This document shows, in pieces, positions 24,293 through 36,383 of a stretch of DNA of 64,000 nucleotides. How positions within the stretch are numbered: position 1 is the stretch's first letter; every line of letters starts with the position of its first letter. The position numbers and the translations under genes are program-made. This DNA is from Delphinapterus leucas (Eukaryota; Chordata; Mammalia; Artiodactyla; Monodontidae), in NCBI RefSeq assembly GCF_002288925.2, contig NW_022098069.1, forward strand, positions 71,590,099 through 71,654,098, given 5' to 3'. The notes beneath the pieces are model-generated. The model did not search any database. It was not told the DNA's origin and saw nothing but the letters and a program-made list of their open reading frames with translations.

Positions 24293-24698
24293 ACGTTTTT
24301 TGTTTTTTAATTGAAATATAGTGGGTGTACAATCTTATGTTAGTTTCAGGTATACTACATAGTGGTTTTACATTTACATAGATTACAAAATGATCACCAT
24401 GATAAATCTGGTGACCATCGGTCCCCTCACAAGGAACATGGTTAATATTATTATTATTAACCATATTCCTTGCTTTATATTACATCCCCATGGTTTATTT
24501 TATACCTGGAAGTCTGTACCTCTTAATCCCCGCTACCTATTTTGCACAACTCCTCTACCCTCCTCCAATCTGGCAAACACCTGTTTTTAGCTTTCACCTG
24601 TAAGTGAGGTCGTGCGATATTTGTGTTCGTCTCTCTGATTTATTTCACTTAGCATGATAGCCTCTAGATCCATCTGTGTTGTCAAAAATGCCAAGATT
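24293..24698 (-). mobile_element. Antisense L1 fragment, 3' part (first half of a split element)
   Basis: Starts in T-rich DNA (minus-strand A-tail) and runs as reverse-complement L1 3'UTR and the ORF2 end ('gatttatttcacttagcatg' near 24640). It stops at 24698 inside the motif aaaaatgccaagatt and resumes at 26907 with nearly the same motif, so the HTATIP2 retrocopy split it. Confidence 0.85.
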
Positions 24699-24913
24699 GA
24701 CACAGTCAGGTAGGCGCGGACAGGGGAGGGTCCTCACAGAGGCCGGCGAGGGGAGGAAAGCGCTGGGCTGGAGGGATGGCCAAATGTCCCGGCCCGCAGC
24801 CCTGAGCGTGGGCGGTGGCGGTGGCGGCGCCGGTGTCGAGCTGGTGGCCGTGGCGCGCTGCTTCTGCTGCATCCTGAGGACCCGGGGCCGGGGGCCGGCT
24901 CTAGCATGGCTGA

Positions 24914-25486
<573 letters not shown>

Positions 25487-25489
25487 TGA

Positions 25490-25627
<138 letters not shown>

Positions 25628-25769
25628 TGACCACAATGGAGAAATGCTTTCCAGTGTCAGGCTGAACACCTATCACCTAACGGTAATTTCAGGGTCTAAA
25701 AAAAACATGTGCTTTAACTGTGGTTTCACTATTCTTAGTCTCCCAGATCCAATCAAAAAATGATCATGC

Positions 25770-25990
25770 TCTGCATCAGCATTTTAGAGCCTGATTCTAC
25801 ATATGTAGAATCACCCGGGGAGCCTTTCAAAAATAGAGATCCAGCAGCTCCCTAGTGGTCTGGTGTCTCATGTTCGGCACAGTAATGAGAGATTCATAGG
25901 CCCTACCTCAGACTTTCTGAATCAGAACTTGGGGGGTATGGGCACAGAAATCTGTTGTTTTATTTAAGCTTCTCTTATGACGCCACTGGT
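25770..25990 (+). mobile_element. MER5-type (hAT-Charlie) fragment in the HTATIP2 retrocopy 3'UTR
   Basis: 'gtagaatcacccggggagcc' and 'cagactttctgaatcagaac' match the style of MER5A. It lies inside the retrocopy, so it was probably already in the parental 3'UTR. Confidence 0.65.
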
Positions 25991-26324
25991 GGGGAGGCCA
26001 GCTTTGAAAGCTTGTCTGCAGAGTCACAGCAGCAGTGCAGACTTTATGTATCATGCAGATGAGTTCTGAACAAAAATTGTTGACATTTGTGTCTCTGAGT
26101 TACCCAGTGCTGACTGCATGTTAATTGTGTAAGTGAACATTGTGCTTTACTACTTCTTTAGAATATATAATAAAAGTTATTATATAGCCGAGCTTATATA
26201 ATTCATGGGAGAATTAAATAGAAGAATTAAAATAAATGTACAAGTCGTGGGTGTCCTTACATTGTTAGAAAATGCCTAAGTAACGGTGGTAATATGCAGT
26301 ATTTTGGCCAATGGGATGATAGAA

Positions 26325-26582
26325 TAGCAGCTAATACATATCAAGTACTTGCTAATTGCCAGCCTTTACACATACTGTCTGTCCTTTAACCCTGCAGACA
26401 ATCCTTATAATTCTTACAGGCAGTACTATCATCCCCATATCTTAGGTGGGGAAACCGAGGCTCACTGTGGTTAAGTACCTTGCCCGAGGGCTTAAAGCTG
26501 AAGCCTGAAGCTAGGAAATGGCAAAGCCAGGATTCTAACCCAAGTGAGCCTGAATCCATAGCTTCTGTTTTTAACTACTCTG
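26325..26582 (-). mobile_element. MIR in the HTATIP2 retrocopy 3'UTR
   Basis: Antisense MIR: 'tcaagtacttgctaattgcc', the central 'ggtggggaaaccgaggctca' and 'gccaggattctaacccaagt' appear in MIR order. It is inside the retrocopy and was probably copied with the mRNA. Confidence 0.85.
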
Positions 26583-26877
26583 CAAGAGCATCCAGTATAT
26601 TTACAGGAAGTTACAGTTAATTGTTGCTGGATCAGTACATGCCATGGATGAATAAAATAGAAATGTTTGGGTTTCTCCATTGGTCTAGGATCCCTCTAAT
26701 GATTAACCACAAAATGTTCACATAGCCAGTAAATGTATATTTCAAAGTGCTTTACTTGAAAAACTATGGAAAAGGAAAGGAAGAGGCAGAAGGAAGGGTC
26801 AAAGTCAAGAGGAGCACACTGTTAATTTCCATCATGGAACAAAGGAAATTTGTCTTGTGTGCTGAGGGAAGCAAGGT

Positions 26878-26883
26878 AATAAA
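26878..26883 (+). promoter_or_regulatory. Poly(A) signal AATAAA of the HTATIP2 retrocopy
   Basis: AATAAA lies 18 nt before the A-tail that starts at 26902, the normal spacing for a cleaved mRNA. This supports 26911 as the retrocopy end. Confidence 0.85.
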
Positions 26884-26906
26884 TTTCAAGCTTCAGTGGA
26901 CAAAAA

Positions 26907-28115
26907 AAAAATGGCATGATTTCACTTTTTTAAAGGCTGAGCAATTACAGATATATATGTAATATAATATATACTTTTCTTTATTCACTGAGGTTGCTTC
27001 CATATCTTGGCTGTTGTAAATAATGCTACAATAAACATTGGGGTACGTGTATCTTTTCAAATTAGTGTTTTTGTTTTCTTATGGTAAATACCCAGAAGTG
27101 AAATTGTTATATCATATGGTGGGTTCTATTTTTAATTTTTTGAGAAACCTTCATAATGTTTTCCATTGTGGCTATACCAATTTACCTTCCTGCCTGCAGT
27201 GCACAAGGCTTCCCATTTCTCCACATGCTCACCAGCACTTGTTATTTGTTGCCTTTTTGATGATAGTCATTCTGACATGTGTGAGGTGGTGTCTCATTGT
27301 GGTTTTCATTTACATTTCTCTGATGATTAGTGATGTTGAGCATTTTTTATGTGTCTCTTGGCCATCTGTATGTCATCTTTGAAAAATGTCTGTTTAAGTC
27401 CTCTGCCCATTTTTTGAGCAGGTTGCATATTTTTTTGATGTTGAGTCATATGAGTTCTTTGTATATTAACCCTTTATAAATACATATAACCTTTGTAAGT
27501 ATTTTCTTCCATTCACTTATCCACCTTTTTGTTTGGTCAATAGTTCCCTTTGCTGTGCAGAAGTTTTTTGTTTGATGTAGTCCCATTTGTTTATTTTTGC
27601 TTTTGCTTCCTTTACCTGAGGTGACAGATCTGAAAGAGTATTGCTAAGACCAATGTCAAAGATTGTACTACCTAGGTTTTCTTCTAGGAGTTTTATGGTT
27701 TCAGATCTTACATTTAAGTTTTTAATCCATTTTGAGTTTACTTTTTGTATATGCTGTGAGAAAGTAGTCCAGTTTTATTTGCATGTAGCTGTCCCGTTTT
27801 CCCAACACCATTTATTGAAGAAGCTGTCTTTTTATTGTATATTCTTTTCTTCTTTGTTGTAGGTTAATTGAACATATAAATGTGGATTCATTTGGGGGCT
27901 CTTTATTCTGTTTCATTGATCTATGTGTCTTTTTTGGTGCTAGCACCATACTGTTTTGATTACTGTAACTTTGTAGTATAGCTTGAAATCAGGGAGTGTG
28001 ACACCTCCAGCTTTGTTCTGCTTTCTCAAGATTGTTTTGGCTATTCTGGGTCTTTGTTTTTTTCGTACAAATTTATAATCATTTATTCTAGTTCTGTGAA
28101 AAATGCATTCGTGAA
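26907..28115 (-). mobile_element. Antisense L1 fragment, ORF2 part (second half of a split element)
   Basis: Continues the L1 of 24293-24698 on the minus strand: 'gaggttgcttccatatcttgg' region (26991), the 'tctgatgattagtgatgttg' region (27318), and RT-proximal sequence up to about 28115, where L1 similarity ends (5' truncation). Confidence 0.85.
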
Positions 28116-29504
28116 TACTGCAATGGGTTATCAAGTTAATTTACTTTATAAAAAATTTACAAAAATTATTAGTGTCCTTTAATAGATATAATTTTACACA
28201 TTAAATAGCAGTGTAAATAGTTGCTCTTTGTTAATATCCAAAAATAATGAAAACTGATCAATGACTTCTCTAAAAAATAGCTTTTTGACTGCCATCAGTG
28301 AATTTCTGCAAAATAGAATGCAAAATAAATATGTAATTTTCTAATAATAAGCAGATGTTTATTACATATCAGCTATGTGCAAAATGTTTTCTCTCAGTAC
28401 CAGAAAGAAAACAGAAATCATTTAAATCAAATATCAGCAAACCAATTTGCCTTTTTCTAATTGAAGCAAAGTGATATTCATATTTAGTTGTCATGTATGT
28501 TTTGAGGTCTACTAATATCCAGCGTTTTTCACATATGAACGAATGAATGTATAGCTAAAAAGGAACCTGCCTAGAATATTTGCTTTTGGTGAAAGACCCA
28601 TTTTATAGTTACATATTAACTATTATAATCACTTTTTAATTCATAGTATATCCAATTAATATCACAGCATGATATACCCTGATATGAAATGGATTTTCTA
28701 TGTATATTTTAATGAGATCATGAAGTGAGGTAGGGGTTACCAGGGAAGATATTTATAATGTACTTTACAATTAATAAAATTTAATTTAGTGAATATCTGT
28801 GATATAAAGCATACTAGTCAGGTTTCAACCAGAGACATAGAACCAGTAGGAGATGGATACTAAGAGATTTATTGCAAGAAATTGGCTTACATCAAATTGC
28901 TTCACACTTGCCACCCTCTTCCCAACACAGCTCAGAGAATGATTCCTAATTGTTTTAACCCAATTGTGGTGGTTCAAATATTCTTGACAGTGATTGTGTT
29001 AGGCTTAGGTCTCTGATACAATTCTGGAATTCAGCTGTGAAACTTCTTTAAAATATATGCACAAGGATGTTTCTGTAGTTATGACTGATGCCTGGGATGC
29101 TGCAACCATTTTGGAAACATGAGAACAAAGGTGAGAATAAAAAAGGAAATATGGCCCTTGATGGTGTTATTGAGCCACCCAGTTAACCAACTCTGAAAGC
29201 TACCCCATTCTATCATTCAATCATTCATTCATTTATTTGATGATACCTTTTTTGTTGTTAATTCTGTTTGAATTGGAAATTTTCATTTAATGCAGTTTGT
29301 AGCCTTTTAAGTGATATAGAAGCCAAATGAAATCAGAAGTTGTCTTGGTAAAGCATGAAAGCATGAAATCAGAGAAAGGGGATTTAAATGATTCAAATGT
29401 TTATTGACATCAGGAAAAGATAGTCTAAAACAGCAACTCTTCCTCTGAAATATGACCTTAGGGAACCAAAATATTTGAAACTGTGAGTCACAACAATCCT
29501 CTCC
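28116..29504. other. Low-copy intergenic DNA with a short repeat piece
   Basis: Mostly unassigned. About 28815-28890 ('tcaaccagagacatagaacc ... agagatttattgcaagaaat') resembles the start of the unnamed repeat seen at 52632. Confidence 0.45.
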
Positions 29505-29590
29505 TTAGTGGTTCTCAGGGTTTAGCATGGATTAGAATCACCTGAAGAGCTCACTGAGGTGTGAGATTTCAGGCTCCTCATCTTGCATAC
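29505..29590 (+). mobile_element. MER5-type (hAT) fragment
   Basis: 'agtggttctcagggtttagc' then 'ttagaatcacctgaagagct' is the 5' end of a MER5A-like element. Confidence 0.65.
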
Positions 29591-31685
29591 ATCTCCCATA
29601 TTTTTCTAAGGGGTTCTCTTAGAGCTACCCTCACTTGGCTTGAGGGGGAAGAAGAACTTTGCTTTCCTTGTGTGTTTTCTTTTCCTTAAATTCCGTCAAT
29701 GAATTCTTTCTCAGTAAATCTCTACCCTGTAGGTAAAAGGTAGGCAGCACTCCTTCCCAGGGCTGATTGGGGGGGTGGGGGGGGTCAAGGAGGAGCTGCA
29801 CTTTGTGGTGCCTTCCCATGCCATCTGGGCAGGGCACTCCAAGCCTGGATCTTGCCTTGTGTGAATTCTGGTCTCTAGAAGCACCTATTTCAAAATTTTC
29901 TGTGTTCTCCCTGGTGATTGGGATCAGCTTGGGCTGGCAGTGCTATCCAGGCAGGGTGCCCTGAGCCCATGTCTTTGTTTCTCTCCTTGCAGGGAACTTT
30001 CTACCTCTTTATCCCAAGCATGGGGTCTACCAGATGCCCCAAGAGCTCTGAGACTCAAGCTGATAGGATTACCCCAGGGTCCTGGATGGTTTCTAGTCCA
30101 GGAGCACAGCATGGTAAGTGGGCCACACCTACTGACTAAGGTGGTATTTGTCTCATGGGATTGCATTAGATGGGGCTACCAGGATGGTACTGACATGCTG
30201 ATCTTGAGTGAGTCTCAGTCACATCGGACATAGGAAAATTTTAAGACTCTGAGTTAACAGTGGTCTGATTACCTTTGGGCTTGAGCCATATAAAGCCTGG
30301 GCATTAGCTCTCAGCTGCCAGTGCTCTAACCATGGTGCCACCCATGGTGCCACCCATGTTCTACAGCACCCAAGGGCAGTTGGGGTAGTAACATGTGTTC
30401 TTCATCTTGTGCATCCCCAGGCACTGGCACCCAGGGCAGTCACTCCACCAGCTCAGACAATCCTTCAAGGATGGCATTGGCAATCTCCTCTGAGTTTTTT
30501 TCAAGATTGTTGCTCTTCAACATCAATAGACACTTCTCATTGCTACCCCCTCATGCTTCAACTGATAAATCTTAAGTTATGAAAACTAGAAGTGGAAGTT
30601 CCCTTGTATAAATGGAACTTTTGCCCATGGACCCTTGACTGTCTACCTCACTGACAGCACTGTGTAGAAGGCAGGTTTGCAGTTTACATGGAAAGAAATC
30701 ACATTTTAAGAATGTAGTGACTATAACTTAAATAGTTCAAGAGAAGTCATCATTAGAAGATGAATATCATACTGTATTTAGCCTATAATACTCCAAGTGG
30801 TAAATTTAACATGACTAGAAAGAAAATTATGATTCTTGTCTTCCTGCACATCTGGGTAAGACTTACATTTGTGGGTATCCTCAACAAAGCACAATAACAG
30901 CCATTATAGAGCCATTGGAAGCTGATAGTCATTGGCTGTTTGAAGGATGATGCAGTATCATGAGTAGTGAGGTAAACAGCATTTTTAAAAAATAAATAAA
31001 AATTGATAAGGAGCTGAAGAAACAAGAAGATCTTAATTGTTTTACACAAATGGTTTCCTAAGAGCACAGCATTGGGAGTAATAGCCTTGCTCCTCATGAT
31101 AGGAAATATGACATTAGCCACTAACAATGCATTTGACAATGAAGAATACAGAGATGGTTCCTAGAACTGAGTAGGAAGAAATGGTGTCTGGACACTAGAA
31201 TACTCTTACCATGCACTCATTGGCCATAAAATATGCAAGTACCACTGATTTGCCATTAATTAATTCATCATTGATAAATCAGTATATCTCACAAGGGATC
31301 ATATATCTTGTGATACATTTTTAATCAAATTGTTTATAGAAAGAGAAGCCTCCTAAAATATATTTGCCTGAGGCTCTGCAAACCATGAGGGCAGATATGC
31401 TGGGCAACTCTGAGAACGTTAAATTTAGAGTCTCTCTTCACTTAACATGCATTGTCTTCAACTTTGAGCCCTTTGCCAATTTGGAAACAGCAGAAAAATA
31501 ATTCTGTTTCAAATTTAGCAATGAATCTATTAATAGACACACAGAGTTACATACACATACACACACATACACTGAAACATGCTCTGAAATCTTGCAGAGC
31601 AAACTAAGGAAACTAAAAGACTTGAATATCTTAAAAAGTATACATCTGTATATCCCACCTGTATTTTAATATATATTAATATCTA
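29591..31685. other. Intergenic DNA, moderately GC-rich at 29640-30560
   Basis: I cannot name the 29640-30560 block. It is less AT-rich than its surroundings, has a G-run (29769-29784), a TATA-like catataaa (about 30287-30294) and a 12-bp tandem catggtgccacc (30331-30354). It may be an old LINE leader or LTR. A short CA-rich tract lies near 31545-31575. Confidence 0.4.
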
Positions 31686-31689
31686 ATAT

Positions 31690-31899
31690 GTATTGTGTAT
31701 TTACTATATGCAATGAATTATTTTATCTTCTTGCAAATACCAACATATTTATTCTCCACAATAGTCATAAGATAAAGTTATACTTATTATCCAGATTTTG
31801 TAAATAGGAAAACTAAGGAAAAGGGAGAGTAAGTAACTGCCTAAGGTCATATATCTTGTAAATTAAAAGTGAGATTTTTACCCAGAAAGAAAAGTTCTC
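31690..31899 (-). mobile_element. MIR, antisense, interrupted by L1B
   Basis: 'tgtgtatttactatatgcaa', 'atccagattttgtaaatagg' and 'taactgcctaaggtcatata' follow antisense MIR order. The end appears to resume after L1B at 38545-38575, so L1B inserted in it. Confidence 0.7.
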
Positions 31900-32249
31900 A
31901 AACAGATTCTTATTTTTTTTCACATCTTTATTGGAATATAATTGCTTTACAATGGCGTATTAGTTTCTGCTGTATATCAAAGTGAATCAGCTATATGTAT
32001 ACATATATCACCATATCCCCTCCCTCTTGTGTCTCCCTCCCACCCTCAATATCCCACCCCGCTAGGTGGACACAAAGCACGGAGCTAATCTCCCTGTGCT
32101 ATGCACCTGCTTCCCACTAGCTATCTATTTCACATTTGGTTGTGTATATATGTCCATGCTACTGTCACTTTGTCCCAGCTTACCATTCCCCCTCCCCATG
32201 CCCTCAAGTCCATTCTCTACCTGTGTATCTTTATTCCTGTCCTGCCCCT

Positions 32250-35200
32250 AGCTTCTGCAGAACCATTTTTTTTCTTTAGATTCCAAATATATATGTGTTA
32301 GCATACGGTATTTGTTTTTCTCTTTCTGACTTACTTCACTCTGTATGACAGTCTCTAGGTTCATCCACCTCACTGAAGATAACTCAATTTTGTTTCTTTT
32401 TATGGATGAGTAATATTCCACTGTATATACGTACCACATCTTCTTTATCCATTCATCTGTCGATGTAAACTTAGGTTGCTCCCGTGTCCTGGCTATTGTA
32501 AATAGTGCTGCAATGAACATTGTGGTACATGATTCTTTGTGAATTATGGTTTTCTCAGAGTATATGCCCAGCAGTGGGATTGCTAGGTTGTATAGTAGCT
32601 CTATGTTTAGGTTTTTTAAGGAACTTCCATACTGTTTTCCATAATGGCTGTATCAATTTACAGTCCCACCAACAGTGCAAGAGGGTTCCCTTTTCTCCAC
32701 ACCCTCTCCAGCATTAATTGTTTGTAGATGTTTTGATGATGGCCGTTCTAACTGGTGTGAGGTGATACCTCATGGTAGTTTTGATTTGCATTTCTCTAAT
32801 GTTTAATGATGTTGAGCATTCTTTCATGTGTTTGTTGGCAATCTGTATATCTTCTTTGGAGAAATATCTATTTAGGTCTTCTTCCCTTTTTTGGATTGGG
32901 TTGTTTGTTTTTTTGATATCGAGCTACATGGGCTGCTTGTATATTTTGGAGATAAATCATTTGTCAGTTGCTTCGTTTGCAACTATTTTCTCCCATTCTG
33001 AGGGTTGTCTTTTCATCTTGTTTATACTTTCCTTTGCTGTGCAAAAGCTTTTAACTTTCATTAGGTCCCATTTGTTTATTTGTGTTTTTTTTTCTATTCC
33101 TCTAGGAGGTGGGTCAAAAAGGATCTTGCTGTGATTTATGTCATAGAGTGTTCTGCCTATGTTTTCCTCTAAGAGTTTTACAGTGTCTAGCCTTACATTT
33201 AGGTCTTTAATCCATTTTGAGTTTATTTTTGTGTACGGGGTTAGGGAGTGTACTAATTTCATTCTTTTACATATAGCTGTCTGGTTTTCCCAGCACCACT
33301 TCTTGAAGAGGCTGTCTGTTCTCCATTGTATATTCTTGCCTCCTTTATCAAAGATAAGGTGACCATATGTGCATGGGTTTATCTCTGGGCTTTCCAGCCT
33401 GTTCCATTGATCTATATTTCTGTTTTGTGACAGTGCCATACTGTCTTGATTGCTGTAGCTTTGTAATATAGTCTGAAGTCAGGGATCCTGATAAGTCAGG
33501 TTCTGTTTTTCTTTCTCAAGATTGCTTTGGTTATTCGGGGTCTTTTGTGTTTCCATACAAATTGTGAAAATTTTTGTTCCACTTCTGTGAAAAATGCTAT
33601 TCGTAGTTTGATAGGGATTGCATTGAATCTGTAGATGGCTTTGGGTAGTAGACTCATTTTCACAATGTTGATTCTTCCAATCCAAGAACATGGTATATTC
33701 CTCCGTTTGTTTGTATCATCTTTAATTTCTTTCATCAGTGTCATAGTTTTCTGCATATAGGTCTTTTGTCTCTTTAGTTAGGTTTATTCCTAGGTATTTT
33801 ATCCTTTTTGTTGCAATGGTAAATGGGAGTGTTTCCTTAATTTCTCTTTCAGATTTTTCATCATTAGTACATAGGAAGGCAAGAGATTTGTGTGCATTAA
33901 TTTTGTATCCTACTACTTTACCAAATTTATTGATTAGCTCTAGTAGTTTTCTGGTAGCATCTTTAGGATTTTCTATGAATAGTGTCATGTCATTTTCAAA
34001 CAGTGAGAGCTTTCCTTCTTCTTTTCTGATTTGGATTCCTTTTATTGTTCTTCTCTCATTGCTGTGGCTAAAACTTCCAAAACCGTGTTGAATAATAGTG
34101 GTGAGGGTGGGCAACTTTGTCCTGTTCCTGATCTTAGTGGAAATGGTTTCACTTCTTCACCATTGAGAATGATGTTGGCTGTGGGGTTGTCATATATGGC
34201 CTTTATTATGTTGAGGTAAGTTCCCTCTATGCCTACTTTCTGGAGGGTTTTTTATCATAAATGGGTATTAAACTTTGTCAAAAGCTTTTTCTGCATCTAT
34301 TGAGATGATCGTATGTTTTTTCTCCTTCAATTTTTTAAATGTGGTGTATAACGTTGATTGATTTGTGTATAAAGAATCCTTGCATTCCTGTGATAAACCC
34401 CACTTGATCATGGTGTATGATCTCTTTATGTGCTGTTGGATTCTGTTTGCTAGTATTTTGTTGAGGGTTTTTGCATCTATGTTCATCAGTGATATTGGCC
34501 TGGAGTTTTCTTTTTTTGTGACATCTTTGTCTGGTTTTGGTATCAGGGTGATGGTGGACTCGTAGAATGATTTTGGGAGTGTTCCTCCATCTGCTATATT
34601 GTGGAAGAGTTTGAGAAGGATAGATGTTAGCTCTTCTCTAAATGTTTGATAGAATTTGCCTGTGAAGCCTTCTGGTTCTGGACTTTTGTTTGTTGGAAGG
34701 TTTTTAATCACAGTTTCAATTTCAGGGCTTGTGATTGGTCTGTTTATATTTTCTATTTCTTCCTGCTTCAGTCTCAGAGGTGGTGCTTTTCTAAGAATTT
34801 GTCCATATCTTCCAGGTTGTCCATTTTATTGGCATATAATTGCTTCTAGTAATCTCTCATGATCCTTTGTAGTTCTGCAGTGTCAGTTATTACTTCTCCT
34901 TTTTCATCTCTAATTCTATTGATTTGATTCTTCTCCCTTTTTTTCTTGATGAGTCTGGCTAATGGTTCATCAATTTTCTTTATATTCTCAAAGAAGCAGC
35001 TTTTAGTTTTATTGATCTTTGCTATCGTTTCCTTCATTTGATTTTCATTTATTTCTCCTCTGATCTTTATGATTTCTTTCCTTCTGCTAACTTTGGGGTT
35101 TTTTTGTTCTTCTTTCTCTAATTGCTTTAGGTGTAAGGTTAGGTTGTTTATTTGAGATGTTTCTTTTTTCTTGAGGTAGGATTGTATTGCTATAAACTTC

Positions 35201-36087
35201 CCTCTTAGAACTGCTTTTGCTGCATCCCATAGGTTTTGTGTCATTGTGTTTTCATTGTCATTTGTTTCTAGGTATTTTTTGATTTCCTCTTTGATTTCTT
35301 CAGTGATCTCTTGGTTATTAAGTCGTGTATTGTTTAGCCTCCATTTGATGGTATTTTTTACAGATCTTTTCCTGTAATTGATATCTAGTCTCATAGTGTT
35401 ATGGTTGGAAAAGATATTGGATATGACTTCAATTTTCTTAAATTTACCCAGGCTTGACTTGTGACCCAAGATATGATCTATCCTGGAGAATGATCCATGA
35501 GCACTTGAGAAGAAAGTGTATTCTGTTGTTTTTGGATGGAATGTCTTATAAATATCAATTAAGCCCATCTTGTTTAATGTATTATTTAAAACTTATGTTT
35601 CCTTATTTATTTTCAATTTGGATGATCTGTCCATTGGTGAAAATGGGGTGTTAATGTCCCCTACTATTATTGTGTTACTGTTGATTTCCCCTTTTATTGC
35701 AGTTAGCATTTGCCTTATGTATTGAGGTGCTCCTATATTGGGCGCATAACTATTTATAATTGTTATATCTTCTTCTTTGATTGATCCCTGGATCATTATG
35801 TAGTGTCCTTCTTTGTCTCTTTTACTAGTCTTTATTTTAAAGTTTTTTTTGTCTAATAAGAGAATTGCTACACCAGCTTTCTTTTGATTTTCATTTGCAT
35901 GGAGTATCTTTTTCCATCCCCTCACTTTCAGTCTGTATGTGTCCCTAGGTCTGAATTTTGTCTGTTGTAGACAGCATATATACGGATCTTCTTTTTGTAG
36001 CCATTCAGCCAGTCTATGTCTTTTGGTTGGAGCATTTAATCCATTTACATTTAAGGTAGTTATGGATATGTATGTTTCTATTGCCAT
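32250..36087 (-). pseudogene. L1B ORF2 (endonuclease/reverse transcriptase), broken
   Basis: Starts with an intact ATG at 36085-36087 (MAIETYISIT..). The endonuclease has CCLQQTK where Glu is expected (catalytic Glu to Gln, about 35970) and SNH in place of SDH. RT segments include NKSPEPEGFTGKF (about 34690-34655), [11 protein letters not shown] (about 34300-34268) and FEND in place of catalytic FADD (about 33997-33986). The frame is cut into pieces of 240 codons or fewer by stops and frameshifts. The C-terminal region (33440-32250) is present but also broken. Confidence 0.88.
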
Positions 36088-36145
36088 TTTCTTTATTGTT
36101 TTGGGTTTGTTATTGTAGATCTTTTCCTTCTCTTGTGTTTCCTGC

Positions 36146-36383
36146 CTAGAGAATTTCCTTTAGCATTTGTTGTAAAGCTGTTTTGGTGGTGCTCAATTCC
36201 CTTAGCTTTTGCTTGTCTGTAAAGGTTTTAATTTCTCTGTCGAATCTGAATGAGATCCATGCTGGGAAGCATAATCTTGGTTGTAGATTACTTTCATCAC
36301 TTTAAATATGTCCTGCCTATTTTCTCTTCACTTTTTCAGTCTGGTAGGTTTTTCATCTGCTGTGTATTTCTCTGTCTTCTCAT
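36146..36383 (-). pseudogene. L1B ORF1, internally deleted
   Basis: The start (ATG at 36381-36383, MRRQRN..) and the natural stop (TAG at 36146-36148) are both visible, but only 238 nt separate them, against 881 nt in L1A. The junction is near 36313-36316, where the two flanks share GCAG, so about 640 nt including the whole coiled coil are gone. Confidence 0.85.
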
